Assembly (NCBI GenBank): GCA_040905505.1
Contig: JBBDRL010000027.1
Location: 1-52,032 of the forward strand
Source of the DNA: WHSP01 sp040905505
Lineage (GTDB): Bacteria > Gemmatimonadota > Gemmatimonadetes > Longimicrobiales > Longimicrobiaceae
Direction of reading: 5' to 3'
Length of the DNA stretch: 52,032 nt
The stretch's first letter is position 1. Every line of letters starts with the position of its first letter. The notes under the pieces were generated by a model, which was given only the letters and a program-made list of their open reading frames with translations, was not told where the DNA came from and made no database searches. Positions 23,222 through 31,195 of this stretch are shown in pieces. The translations under genes were made by a program, and so were the position numbers.

Positions 23222-23881
23222 ATGAGCGGCGAAACGATCCGGATCCTTCTGGTTGATGATCACGCGGTGCTCCGCGCGGGGCTCCGGTCGCTTTTGGAGG
23301 CCGAGCCGGGCCTCGAAGTCGTGGGCGAGGCCGGCACCGGGGAGGAGGGGATCGAGATGGCGGAGCGGATGCGCCCGGAGGTTGTGGTCATGGATCTCTC
23401 GATGCCGGGAATGGGAGGGCTGGAGGCGACGCGGCGGATCGCGGCGATGAGTGAGGGGATGCGTGTTCTGGTGCTGACGATGCACGGAGAGGAGGAGCAT
23501 CTGGTGCCCGTTCTCGAAGCGGGCGGCTCCGGCTACGTGAACAAGCGCAGTGCGGACGAGGAGTTGATCGAGGCGATCCGAACGGTTGCCCGGGGCGACG
23601 TATTTCTCTATCCGAGCGCGGCGAAGCTCCTGCTTCAGGGGTTCCGCGGAAAGGGTGAACGGGGCGAGGAGGACCCGGTGGAGAAACTGACGGAGCGTGA
23701 GCGGGAGGTCCTGGGCTACACGGCAGAGGGTTTCAGCTCGGCCGAGATCGGGAAGAAGTTGTTCATCTCACCGAAGACCGTCGACACGTACCGATCCAGG
23801 ATCATGGAGAAGCTGGGGCTGCATCACCGGAGCGAGCTGGTCCGCTTCGCGCTTCAGCAGGGTCTACTGAAGGCGGATTGA
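23222..23881 (+). CDS. NarL/FixJ-family response regulator
   Basis: DNA-binding two-component regulator, 219 aa. The receiver domain (about 5-120) has ILLVDDHAVLRAGL with the acidic pair, phospho-Asp in VVVMDLSMPGMGG, Thr in VLVLTMH and Lys in GYVNKRS. The LuxR-type HTH (about 150-212) reads LTEREREVLGYTAEGFS, then EIGKKLFISPKTVDTYRSRI. The start is ATG 23222 after GGAGAGG; a longer frame to 23171 adds unconserved residues. It is coupled to fabF: its TGA overlaps the next start. No partner kinase is adjacent, though the window has an orphan hybrid kinase. Confidence 0.95.
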   Translation: MSGETIRILLVDDHAVLRAGLRSLLEAEPGLEVVGEAGTGEEGIEMAERMRPEVVVMDLSMPGMGGLEATRRIAAMSEGMRVLVLTMHGEEEHLVPVLEAGGSGYVNKRSADEELIEAIRTVARGDVFLYPSAAKLLLQGFRGKGERGEEDPVEKLTEREREVLGYTAEGFSSAEIGKKLFISPKTVDTYRSRIMEKLGLHHRSELVRFALQQGLLKAD

Positions 23882-25137
23882 GGGGCGCATTGGGTCATCG
23901 CGTCGTCGTCACCGGGATGGGAGCGGTCACGCCGCTCGGAAACGATGTCGAGAATACTTGGCGGGGTCTCCTCGCCGGGGCGTCGGGTATCGGTCCCCTG
24001 ACACGCTTCGAACCGGGGGATCTGCCGGCGTCGGTCTGCATCGCTGGGGAAGTGAAGGATTTCCAGGTCGAGCCCGTGCTCCGGGTGAAGGAGGCCAAGC
24101 GCATGGATCTCTTCATCCAGTACACGCTCGTAGCGGCGGATGAAGCGATGCGGGAAGCGGGGCTCGGGGGGTTGGCGACGGTGCCCGATCCGGACGAAAC
24201 CGGCGTCATCGTCGGGTCCGGTATCGGCGGCATCGGCACCATCCTGGACACGGCCGCAATGGTCGCATCGCGGGGGACCGGCCGAGTGTCGCCGTTCTTC
24301 GTGCCGGCCAGCATCATCAACCTGGCGGCCGGGCAGCTCGCGATGCGGATCGGGGCCCGAGGACCGAACTATGCGACGGTGTCGGCGTGCGCGACGAGCA
24401 ATCACGCCTTCGGCGACGCCTATCACATCATCCGGCGTGGCGACGCGCGCATGATGATCACCGGTGGTGCGGAGGCGGCCATCAATCGGCTCTCCTTCGC
24501 CGGATATCATGCGGCCCGCGCACTCGCCACACGGTACGACACCCCCCAGACCGCTTCGCGGCCCTTCGATCGAGGGCGGAGCGGGTTCGTGCACGCCGAG
24601 GGCGCCGCGATTCTGGTGCTGGAATCGATGGAAAGCGCGCAGGAGCGCGGGGCCGAGATGCTCGCGGAAGTCCGGGGGATCGGCATGAGCAGTGACGCAC
24701 ACCACATCACCGCGCCGCCCGACGATGGCGGCGGGGCGGCACTGGCCATGTCACGCGCCCTACGTAGCGCCGGACTGGACGCCGGCGAAATCGACTACAT
24801 CAGCGCGCACGGAACCTCGACGCCAGCGGGAGACATCGCTGAGACGCGCGCGATAAGAACCGTCTTCGGCAGGCACGCCGATCGGATTCCCGTTTCTTCG
24901 ATCAAGTCGATGGTGGGGCATGCCCTCGGCGCGTCGGCCGCGATCGAGGCTGTCGCGTGCATCCGGTCGCTCCACGATGGGCTCGTGCCCCCCACGATCA
25001 ACCTGAGCGACCCCGACCCGCTCTGCGACCTCGACTACGTTCCCAACGAAGCGCGCGAGGTAGCGGTCCGGATCCTCATGTCGAACTCATTCGGGTTCGG
25101 CGGATCGAATACGGCGCTGATTCTGGCGGGCATATGA
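23878..25137 (+). CDS. fabF: 3-oxoacyl-[acyl-carrier-protein] synthase II
   Basis: Elongating condensing enzyme of fatty acid synthesis. It has 419 aa, normal length. Catalytic triad is present: Cys in VSACATSNHAF, His in ISAHGTSTPAGD, His in MVGHALGASAA; the C-terminal NSFGFGGSN glycine loop is intact. Start is TTG: either 23878, overlapping the regulator's stop (TTGA), or 23890, four codons later and behind GAGGGG. Coupling to a NarL-type regulator is unusual. No acpP, fabG or other fab genes are next to it, so this may be an additional KAS II rather than part of the main fab operon. Confidence 0.94.
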   Translation: MRGALGHRVVVTGMGAVTPLGNDVENTWRGLLAGASGIGPLTRFEPGDLPASVCIAGEVKDFQVEPVLRVKEAKRMDLFIQYTLVAADEAMREAGLGGLATVPDPDETGVIVGSGIGGIGTILDTAAMVASRGTGRVSPFFVPASIINLAAGQLAMRIGARGPNYATVSACATSNHAFGDAYHIIRRGDARMMITGGAEAAINRLSFAGYHAARALATRYDTPQTASRPFDRGRSGFVHAEGAAILVLESMESAQERGAEMLAEVRGIGMSSDAHHITAPPDDGGGAALAMSRALRSAGLDAGEIDYISAHGTSTPAGDIAETRAIRTVFGRHADRIPVSSIKSMVGHALGASAAIEAVACIRSLHDGLVPPTINLSDPDPLCDLDYVPNEAREVAVRILMSNSFGFGGSNTALILAGI

Positions 25138-25140
25138 GAC

Positions 25141-25173
25141 GAGCTGGAGACGGGATCGCCCCGGCTCCAGCTC
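25141..25173. terminator. Hairpin between convergent fabF and CBS genes
   Basis: GAGCTGGAG (25141-25149) pairs perfectly with CTCCAGCTC (25165-25173), and the inner CGGG pairs with CCCG around ATCG. It lies 3 bases after the fabF stop and 24 bases from the end of the opposing gene. No T-run follows. Confidence 0.65.
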
Positions 25174-25197
25174 CCGGCCGTCAGCTCCGCAGTCCAC

Positions 25198-26061
25198 CTA
25201 CCGCCAGTCCGGCCGCGCGGGCTCACTGATCCGCTCGATGGTCGACTCGACCTCGAGCTCCCGATCGGGATCCTCGATGGCGTAATCGACGCTCAGATCC
25301 GCCTGGGCGATGATTCCGACCAACCGACCTTCCCGATCCGTGACGGGTACCCGCCTGACCTGTTCCGATCGCATGACGCGCATGACGTCCTGCACCGAGT
25401 CGTTCTTGTTGACGGTGCGCACCGACTCGGTCATGCAGTCACTCACCTTCGTGTCGGGCTCCTTCCCTTCTGCGACGGCCCGAACGGCGATGTCGCGGTC
25501 GGTGATGACGCCCTTCAGTCGCCGGTCCTCGTCACTGTCGACTACCGGAATGATCCCGACGTCGAGCTCGCGCATCATGCGAGCGACATCCTGGATGGTG
25601 GCATCGGGCGTCGTGACCTTCGGATCCGCGGTCATGAGTTCGGCGGCACGCATGCGCGAGCGACGCCCGCCCCCACGCTGCTGCCCACGAGGCTGCCAGC
25701 CGCGCTGGTCTTCCCAACCCTGGGCGTATCCCATGTCGCGTTCGGCGTAGCCTCGCTGGGGTCCCGCGTAGCCGGCGCGGCCCCAGAACTCGCCGCCGTA
25801 GCCGCCCCGGAAATCACCGCCGTAGCCCCCCTGTCCGGATGGGCCGGACGGGCTGCCGCCCCAGGCTCCCGGCCCCCGACGCCCGGACTGCTCGAAGCCG
25901 TTGCCGGGCATACCCGCGTAACCTTCGCCGTACCATCCCTCCTCACCGGGGAAGCTCCGCCAATCGTTTTCCCAGCCGTCGGAGCGCATGCCGCCAGAGT
26001 TTGCGCCGGACCGATCCCAACGCCCATAGTCGCGCCCGTAATCCCTCTCATGCCGTGCCAT
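25198..26061 (-). CDS. CBS-domain-pair protein with a Gly/Tyr/Arg-rich disordered N-terminus
   Basis: A 287-residue protein. Residues 1-135 are low-complexity, dominated by Gly, Tyr, Arg, Trp and Ser, with many RGG-, GYGG- and YG-type motifs (HERDYGRDYGRWDRSG; GGDFRGGYGGEFWG). Residues about 138-265 are a pair of CBS domains (AELMTADPKVTTPDATIQDV; IIPVVDSDEDRRLKGVITDRDI; SDCMTESVRTVNKNDSVQDV; RRVPVTDREGRLVGIIAQAD), which typically bind adenine nucleotides. Start ATG 26061 has AGGAGG upstream. There is no transporter or enzyme domain attached. The disordered part resembles sequences that drive condensation in other proteins; that is inference. Confidence 0.88.
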   Translation of the reverse strand: MARHERDYGRDYGRWDRSGANSGGMRSDGWENDWRSFPGEEGWYGEGYAGMPGNGFEQSGRRGPGAWGGSPSGPSGQGGYGGDFRGGYGGEFWGRAGYAGPQRGYAERDMGYAQGWEDQRGWQPRGQQRGGGRRSRMRAAELMTADPKVTTPDATIQDVARMMRELDVGIIPVVDSDEDRRLKGVITDRDIAVRAVAEGKEPDTKVSDCMTESVRTVNKNDSVQDVMRVMRSEQVRRVPVTDREGRLVGIIAQADLSVDYAIEDPDRELEVESTIERISEPARPDWR

Positions 26062-26193
26062 AGAGCTTCCTCCTGTTCTTGAGGCACCGAAACGTCGTCC
26101 CGGACAGTCGATCCATCCGCGTCCATCACCTCTACAACTGCAAATTGTACACCCGGGAAGGGCCCTCACGGGTCACGGTCTGAAGCTGCAGAT

Positions 26194-26943
26194 TCAGGCG
26201 ACGGGAGGGTCGGCAGGCCCGGTGTTTCGGCGAATGATCACGATGAGGAAGCCGACGATAGCGACAGCGGCGAACCCGAACCACTGGAGTGCGTAACCCA
26301 GGTGGGGTCCCTCGTCCAGCGAGGGCGGCGGCACGGCGGCCGGAAGACCGTCGGGCTCACCCGTCCGTTCGAGATAAACTGGAGCGAGGGGCAGGTCGAA
26401 GCGGGACGCGAGGGTTGGGAAATCGAGGCGCCGGAAGGTGGTAACGGTGGTATCCTCGATGTCGATGGGTGCTGGCATGGCTCCGGCACCGGCGTGGGGG
26501 ATCATCCGGAGCGTCCCCGTCACCGTCTGTGTTTCGGATTCGACGTATGGCCGGGGATCGGCGGTCGCCGCGTCGGGGGAGGGGAGCCATCCACGATTGA
26601 CGAGCACGATGCCCGCTCCGCTGTCCAGTTCGAGAGGGGTGACGAGATGAACCCCAGGACGACCCTGATGGGCGCGCCCGCGCAGGAGCAGTGAGGCCTC
26701 GGGATGGAAGCGGCCACGAGCCGTGGCTCGGCGGTAGATGAAGTCCCCGGGGCGAGGGGCGATCTCGACGAACGTCGCGGAATCCAGGTCGAGTGGCGGC
26801 TCGGAGATAGCGGCTCTGACCTCCACGTTGATCGCCCTGCGCTGCTCGAGCCTGTCCAGCTGCCAGAAGCCGAGTCGGACGCATACGGCTGCAACGATCA
26901 CCACCGCTACCGCAGCGGCGATTCCGCCGCGTGTGACATTCAC
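26194..26943 (-). CDS. SURF1 family cytochrome oxidase assembly protein
   Basis: Inner-membrane factor for heme a insertion into aa3-type cytochrome oxidase. It has 249 aa with one helix at each end (residues 6-27 and 222-241). Family landmarks are all present: VRLGFWQLDRLEQRRA after the first helix, GRPGVHLVTPLEL, IVLVNRGWLPSP, and the C-terminal GPHLGYALQWFGFAAVA. It implies an aerobic respiratory chain. No cox genes are in the window. A small membrane protein lies just upstream on the same strand. Confidence 0.95.
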   Translation of the reverse strand: MNVTRGGIAAAVAVVIVAAVCVRLGFWQLDRLEQRRAINVEVRAAISEPPLDLDSATFVEIAPRPGDFIYRRATARGRFHPEASLLLRGRAHQGRPGVHLVTPLELDSGAGIVLVNRGWLPSPDAATADPRPYVESETQTVTGTLRMIPHAGAGAMPAPIDIEDTTVTTFRRLDFPTLASRFDLPLAPVYLERTGEPDGLPAAVPPPSLDEGPHLGYALQWFGFAAVAIVGFLIVIIRRNTGPADPPVA

Positions 26944-26977
26944 CCGGCCCGGCCGGCGCGAAGAGGAAGCGTCGGGA

Positions 26978-27193
26978 TCAGCTCCATTCTTCTTCGTCGG
27001 ACGATCCGCTCCAATCCTCTTCGGACATCCACTCCTCCTCGGCCCTGCGGATCTCCTCCACGTCCAGCTCCTCCTCCGCCTCGACCAGCGAGGCGCGCCA
27101 GGGCTCGTCCTCCACCGACTCGTAGCGGCGTCGGCGCCGCATCATCATGATGCCGCCGGCGATGACGATCAGCGCCATCAGGATCCAGAGCAT
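26978..27193 (-). CDS. Small single-span membrane protein with acidic tail
   Basis: A 71-residue protein, not recognised. Residues 2-18 (LWILMALIVIAGGIMMM) form one membrane helix, followed by an Arg cluster (RRRRR) that would hold the tail in the cytoplasm, then an extremely acidic tail (AEEELDVEEIRRAEEEW) ending in EEEWS. No Shine-Dalgarno is visible before ATG 27193; an in-frame start at 27280 would add 29 unconserved residues. It lies 34 bases upstream of the SURF1 gene on the same strand and may share its transcript. Confidence 0.6.
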   Translation of the reverse strand: MLWILMALIVIAGGIMMMRRRRRYESVEDEPWRASLVEAEEELDVEEIRRAEEEWMSEEDWSGSSDEEEWS

Positions 27194-27339
27194 TGCGCGT
27201 TTCTCGAGCGGATGAACGGTTGAGACCGCTGCGTGAAGATGTCGCCAGGGAAAATATCGCCAGGAGCATGAAGTCGCCAACGAAAAGCGGGCGCGCCGGG
27301 CAGATTGCCGACGCGCCCGCCCGATCCCGATCGGTGGGT

Positions 27340-27894
27340 TCAGAAGCGTCGGCGAAGACTCTCGGCCAGGCTATGGCTCGCGTCGGAGACGTACCCGCCG
27401 AGGCTATCGGCGAGGCGTCCCCTGACCTCGGCCCAGCGAGAGGGTGCCTCGTCGTACGCACCGTCGCGGGGAATCCTCTCGACCCGCTGGACCCGCGCCA
27501 GGTGCTCCTCGTAGTCGGATATCTCGTCCTCGAGGTCTTCCAGATCCTGCTCCTGGACGCGAGCGATTTCCAGCAGCCGACGCGCTCGGCTCTCCCACAG
27601 CTCCGCCTTCTGGTCCGCGATCTCGCGAGCCCGCTCGTCCTCATCATCGCCTCGCCGGCCGCCGCCGGTGAGGAGCCCGAGAACGAGGCCGACTCCGAGG
27701 GCGATGCCGGCCGCGTGCAGCGGCTTTTCGCGGACGCGAGCGCCTACGTCCAACTGCTCCTGCAGATGTGCCCGCTTCCGCAACAGCACGCCCTCGATGT
27801 CATCGAGCGTGTCGGACATCCGGGCGCGCGTCTTCTCGAGCTCCGCGCGCGCGGCCGCCGGATCCTGCGGTTGAACACGGATCTCCTGTGCCAT
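27340..27894 (-). CDS. DUF3618-type membrane-associated protein
   Basis: A 184-residue protein. The N-terminal region (about 10-75) matches the DUF3618 pattern: ARAELEKTRARMSDTLDDIE followed by a basic stretch, then the Gly-rich membrane segment AAGIALGVGLVLGLLTGG. The remainder is highly charged coiled coil (about 85-140) and a short C-terminal amphipathic end (SDASHSLAESLRRRF). DUF3618 proteins often sit in clusters of envelope-stress genes; the molecular role is unknown. AAGGAAAA precedes ATG 27894. Confidence 0.8.
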   Translation of the reverse strand: MAQEIRVQPQDPAAARAELEKTRARMSDTLDDIEGVLLRKRAHLQEQLDVGARVREKPLHAAGIALGVGLVLGLLTGGGRRGDDEDERAREIADQKAELWESRARRLLEIARVQEQDLEDLEDEISDYEEHLARVQRVERIPRDGAYDEAPSRWAEVRGRLADSLGGYVSDASHSLAESLRRRF

Positions 27895-27990
27895 TTGCCG
27901 TTTTCCTTATGCCTGATGCACACCCCGATCGGGCGATGCGCTGAATGCTGCCGGGACTTCGGCAGCGAAGAGTAACTTTCTGCGACCCTG

Positions 27991-28674
27991 CTATCTCAGG
28001 ACCCGACCGAGTATGAAACCGACTACCAGGGTGGCGATGAGACTCCGTGCGGGATTCGCCCGGATCTCATTCTCGATCGCGCCACGGATGTCACCTTCCG
28101 TACCATCACCGATCCTGCGCTGCATCTCATCCGTCAGCAGTCTGGCGCGAGTCATACCCTCGCGCATCCGTGCGGCCAGGTCCACTTCCGGGGTATCCCC
28201 ATCGCCGGTAAGCTCCGCGGCCCATTGATAATGTCGCTCCTCGTCCAGCGCGTTCTGATCGATCGTGCGCTTGACGTCGGAAGGCCATCCAACCGCGCGC
28301 TGGGCATACCGGTCGTACTTCGACATCACCTGCAACTCGTTGGCTCGCCAGGCCATCAGCAGAGCGCCGTCGCCCGCGGCGGCCGCGACCTGCTGAATCG
28401 CCTGCTTCAGCGGTGCCGTCGCGTGCGGTTCGTTGGCCGGCGTGCCCCCGAGGCCCAGAACGAGCTCGTTCAGGTCACGGATATGGCGCTCGTGATCTCG
28501 TTTGAAGCCCTCGATCTGCAGGGCGGTGTCACGGTCTTCCAGACGATCGATGGCGATCTCGTAGGCCCCGATCGCATCGTGATCCAGGCGGATGAGGTCG
28601 TTGAGCCCGTCGATGATTTCGGAGCTTTCGACGATCGCCCCTGCCGCTCCTCGGTCCGCAGGTTCGTTGGCCAC
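27991..28674 (-). CDS. Ferritin-like (DUF2383/DUF892-type) protein with C-terminal membrane segment
   Basis: A 227-residue protein. Residues 20-155 have the helix pattern of four-helix-bundle ferritin-like proteins: LIRLDHDAIGAYEIAIDRLED, FKRDHERHIRDLNELV and later LDEERHYQWAAEL, with Glu and His spaced as in metal-binding helices (ExxH in DEERH). The C-terminus NPARSLIATLVVGFILGRVLR is a membrane anchor of the type seen in DUF883 stress proteins. Start is GTG 28674 with AGGAGAG 5 bases upstream. Whether it binds iron is untested. Its neighbours suggest a stress role. Confidence 0.75.
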   Translation of the reverse strand: MANEPADRGAAGAIVESSEIIDGLNDLIRLDHDAIGAYEIAIDRLEDRDTALQIEGFKRDHERHIRDLNELVLGLGGTPANEPHATAPLKQAIQQVAAAAGDGALLMAWRANELQVMSKYDRYAQRAVGWPSDVKRTIDQNALDEERHYQWAAELTGDGDTPEVDLAARMREGMTRARLLTDEMQRRIGDGTEGDIRGAIENEIRANPARSLIATLVVGFILGRVLR

Positions 28675-28855
28675 GTTCTCTCCTGGGTTCGGCTGATCCC
28701 GTTGCCGGAACGGTCGCGACGTCGTGCCGCTGCGCCGGAACCGGGAATGCAGTATCCATTCCACGCACGGATCCTCGATCCGCCATCATCGAGCGTACCC
28801 ACGGGTCGGCGCGACGGCCGCCCGATCATCATGTGCTCCGAGCCAGGAAGGTGCA

Positions 28856-29608
28856 ATGCCGCAAGCAGATCACGAGTCCGAATATCGTTTCGACGGGGCG
28901 GTCGTCATGATCACGGGCGCGTCCCGGGGGCTGGGCAAGGCGCTGGCGACCGCGTTCAGCCGGGCGGGTGCCACCGTATCCCTGTGCGCACGGTCCCCTT
29001 CATCTCTCGAATCCATTTGTGCCGAAATCACAGCGGCCGGCGGGCGCTGTCTGGCCCGCTCCGTGGACGTCCGGGACGAGCAGGCCGTCAATGCCTGGGT
29101 CACGGAGACGGTAGAGGCACTCGGAACGCCGACCGTCCTGATCAACAACGCCTCTCTGCTCGGCCCCCGCTCCCCACTGGCGGACTTTCCGCTGGATAGC
29201 TGGAGGGAGGTGCTGGAGGTGAATCTGACGGGGACGCTGGTCGTCTCGCGTGCCGTGCTGCGCCCGATGCGCGAGGCAAGGCAGGGGTCCATCATCAATG
29301 TCTCGTCGGGTGCCGCCATACCGCCCCGAAAGGAATGGGGGGCCTACGCGGTTTCGAAGGACGCCCTGGAGGGGCTGTCGATCAATCTGGCGAGCGAACT
29401 GGAGGGGTCGGGGGTTCGTGTCAACATCGTGGATCCCGGCGCCATGCGGACGGGGATGCGGGCCGCGGCCTATCCCTCGGAAGATCCGGACACGCTCAAG
29501 AGACCCGACACCATCGGTCCCCTCTTCCTGTGGTTGGCGAGCGATGCGGCGGCCCGGGTCACGGGTCAGCGCTTCCAGGCGGACGACTGGATGAGGCAGT
29601 TCGGCTGA
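28856..29608 (+). CDS. Short-chain dehydrogenase/reductase
   Basis: NAD(P)-dependent oxidoreductase of 250 aa. It has the cofactor motif TGASRGLGKA, the NNAS segment, active-site Ser in NVSSGAA, and Tyr/Lys in WGAYAVSKDAL. The sequence after the catalytic Lys (VDPGAMRTGM) is normal. ATG 28856 is supported by AGGAAGG upstream; a longer frame to 28724 overlaps the divergent ferritin-like gene's leader. Distinct from the YghA-type SDR elsewhere in the window. Substrate unknown. Confidence 0.92.
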   Translation: MPQADHESEYRFDGAVVMITGASRGLGKALATAFSRAGATVSLCARSPSSLESICAEITAAGGRCLARSVDVRDEQAVNAWVTETVEALGTPTVLINNASLLGPRSPLADFPLDSWREVLEVNLTGTLVVSRAVLRPMREARQGSIINVSSGAAIPPRKEWGAYAVSKDALEGLSINLASELEGSGVRVNIVDPGAMRTGMRAAAYPSEDPDTLKRPDTIGPLFLWLASDAAARVTGQRFQADDWMRQFG

Positions 29609-29662
29609 CGATGAGGCATGCCGCTTGCCCGTGGGAGATCTGCGTAAACCCGCATCGACTTC

Positions 29663-30184
29663 ATGAGCAGAATGAGCATGCGCAGAATCATACGAACGGC
29701 CTCGTTGCTGGTGCTCCTTCTCCTTGCGGGATGCGCCAGCCTGGGTGGTCTGGGAATTCAGGCGCCCCACTTCGAGGCGGCCTCGGAACAGGACGCGGAG
29801 CTTCGGCTCCTGCCACCGTCGGTTCAGCGGCCGCTGGGCGGGGCATCGATTCGCCTCTATGCCCGAGTGACGAATCCCAATCCGATCGGGATCACGCTGT
29901 CACGCCTCGCCGGCACCCTCCAACTCGAAGGTTACGATGCTGCCGATGCGGACTTCCCGCTCGGACTCCCGCTCGAAGCGGGCGAAGCGTCCGTCGTCCC
30001 GCTCGACCTGTCCATCAGCTTCGCGAACCTCCCGGGTCTCGCCGACGTCGTCGGTACCGCGGTCTCCAGCGGCGAGGTCGGCTACGCGCTCCGCGGCTCC
30101 GCGAGCGTCGATGCCGGCATGCTGGGACAGCCCACGTTCGGGCCGATGACACTCCTCCAGGGTTCGGTCCAGGCCCGCCGCTAG
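29663..30184 (+). CDS. LEA14-like (LEA type 2) lipoprotein
   Basis: A 173-residue lipoprotein: a basic start (several possible Met codons at residues 1, 4 and 6), a hydrophobic core ASLLVLLLLAGC with Cys at the lipobox, then a single beta-sandwich domain. IRLYARVTNPNPIGITLSRLAGTLQLEG is the water-stress/LEA type 2 signature (V-NPN-I segment). Such domains are linked to desiccation tolerance in plants; the role in bacteria is unproven. It follows the SDR after 54 bases on the same strand. Confidence 0.85.
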   Translation: MSRMSMRRIIRTASLLVLLLLAGCASLGGLGIQAPHFEAASEQDAELRLLPPSVQRPLGGASIRLYARVTNPNPIGITLSRLAGTLQLEGYDAADADFPLGLPLEAGEASVVPLDLSISFANLPGLADVVGTAVSSGEVGYALRGSASVDAGMLGQPTFGPMTLLQGSVQARR

Positions 30185-30215
30185 CCATTACCCGCATCAT
30201 GCGATCCATGCAGAA

Positions 30216-30242
30216 GAGGCGGCCGTACCCTCCGGCCGCCTC
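30216..30242. terminator. Bidirectional hairpin terminator
   Basis: GAGGCGGCCG (30216-30225) pairs perfectly with CGGCCGCCTC (30233-30242) around a 7-base loop. It lies between the convergent LEA14-like gene and the small zinc-ribbon gene. There is no T-run on either side. Confidence 0.7.
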
Positions 30243-30271
30243 GCCTCTCACCGTCGGGGGCGGACCAGGCA

Positions 30272-30565
30272 TCAGTCGCCGTAGACCGCTCCCGCCAGGA
30301 TTCCAATCGCCCGCTCGCAACGGTGGCAGTAGAGTGCCGCGGCGTAGTCGCCCTCTGGCTCCGTCATCGATGCGAAACCGTTCGGATCGATCTCAGGTTC
30401 AATGAAGGCCAGGACTTCGATCTGCTCGGGTCCGCACGTCGGGCAGGGGACGCTGGACGGATCCCTCCTATAGGCCATCAACAGCTCGAGCGCCTCCGCA
30501 TCTGTGAAGGGGCCGCTCGGCTGCGGCAGTTCGGTGCCGGTCATCAGGTGTGCTATGCGGTTCAT
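30272..30565 (-). CDS. Small CxxC protein, putative zinc ribbon
   Basis: A 97-residue protein, not assigned to a named family. Two Cys pairs, CPTC at about 41-44 and CHRC at about 80-83, could form a zinc ribbon; the intervening segment is acidic. The C-terminus AIGILAGAVYG is hydrophobic but too short to span a membrane confidently. A clear GGAGG lies 5 bases before ATG 30565, supporting the gene. No neighbour suggests a role. Confidence 0.65.
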   Translation of the reverse strand: MNRIAHLMTGTELPQPSGPFTDAEALELLMAYRRDPSSVPCPTCGPEQIEVLAFIEPEIDPNGFASMTEPEGDYAAALYCHRCERAIGILAGAVYGD

Positions 30566-30773
30566 CCGCCCCTCCTTATCTGAATGGGGCCCCGTAGCCG
30601 GGAAAGTCCCCTATCCGTTTATCTCACAAAAGGTTGTCCGTCTCTCTCGCCTCTGATTCATTGCAACAACCGTTCTCGTTTTCCGCGCGAGGCGCAATGT
30701 GAGGTAAATCCATGTGTACCGCTGCTTTGCGCGACTGGCGAAATGCGGCCCGCCGGCCATCTGCGAACAATCC

Positions 30774-31151
30774 TCACACCACCGCCCGTCCATCCGAACG
30801 ACGTTCGTAGCCCGGCACGGTATCGGTCAGGAATGCAGCGAGGGCGAGAGCGATGCCGAGCCCCAGGTGGGGCAGCCAGACGACCGGATCGAAGCCGAGA
30901 AACCACGGGGAGACGGCGAGCAGGAGGCCGAGCAGTCCGTCGAGCCAGAGATGGTAGGGGATCTGCAGACGGCGGATTCTGCCGAGCTCGAAGTCGGTGA
31001 GGAGGGTATTGGCGATCAAGGCCACGGCGATGGCCAGCGGCACGAGGCCGGCCGCTCCACGCGGACCGACCCCGCTGAGCCAGGGAAGCAGGATCAGGAG
31101 GCCCCCGAGCGCGAGATCCAGTCTACCATGAGTGCGGGTCGACAGTCGCAT
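30774..31151 (-). CDS. SPW-repeat membrane protein
   Basis: A 125-residue integral membrane protein with about four hydrophobic helices arranged as two pairs. Each pair carries the SPW-type motif (LILLPWLSGVG in the first, LLAVSPWFLGF in the second), the hallmark of the SPW repeat family. Function of the family is unknown. GGAGG lies upstream of ATG 31151, and the gene follows the BtuF-like gene after 44 bases on the same strand, so co-transcription is possible. Confidence 0.82.
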   Translation of the reverse strand: MRLSTRTHGRLDLALGGLLILLPWLSGVGPRGAAGLVPLAIAVALIANTLLTDFELGRIRRLQIPYHLWLDGLLGLLLAVSPWFLGFDPVVWLPHLGLGIALALAAFLTDTVPGYERRSDGRAVV

Positions 31152-31195
31152 GAACTCAGTCCCTCCTGGGGCCGGGTGCGGGCGGACGCGGCGGC

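Noticed and set aside
22973..23500. A 175-residue frame on the minus strand before the NarL regulator
   Set aside because: Low-information His/Arg-rich sequence overlapping the regulator gene, without ribosome site or homology.
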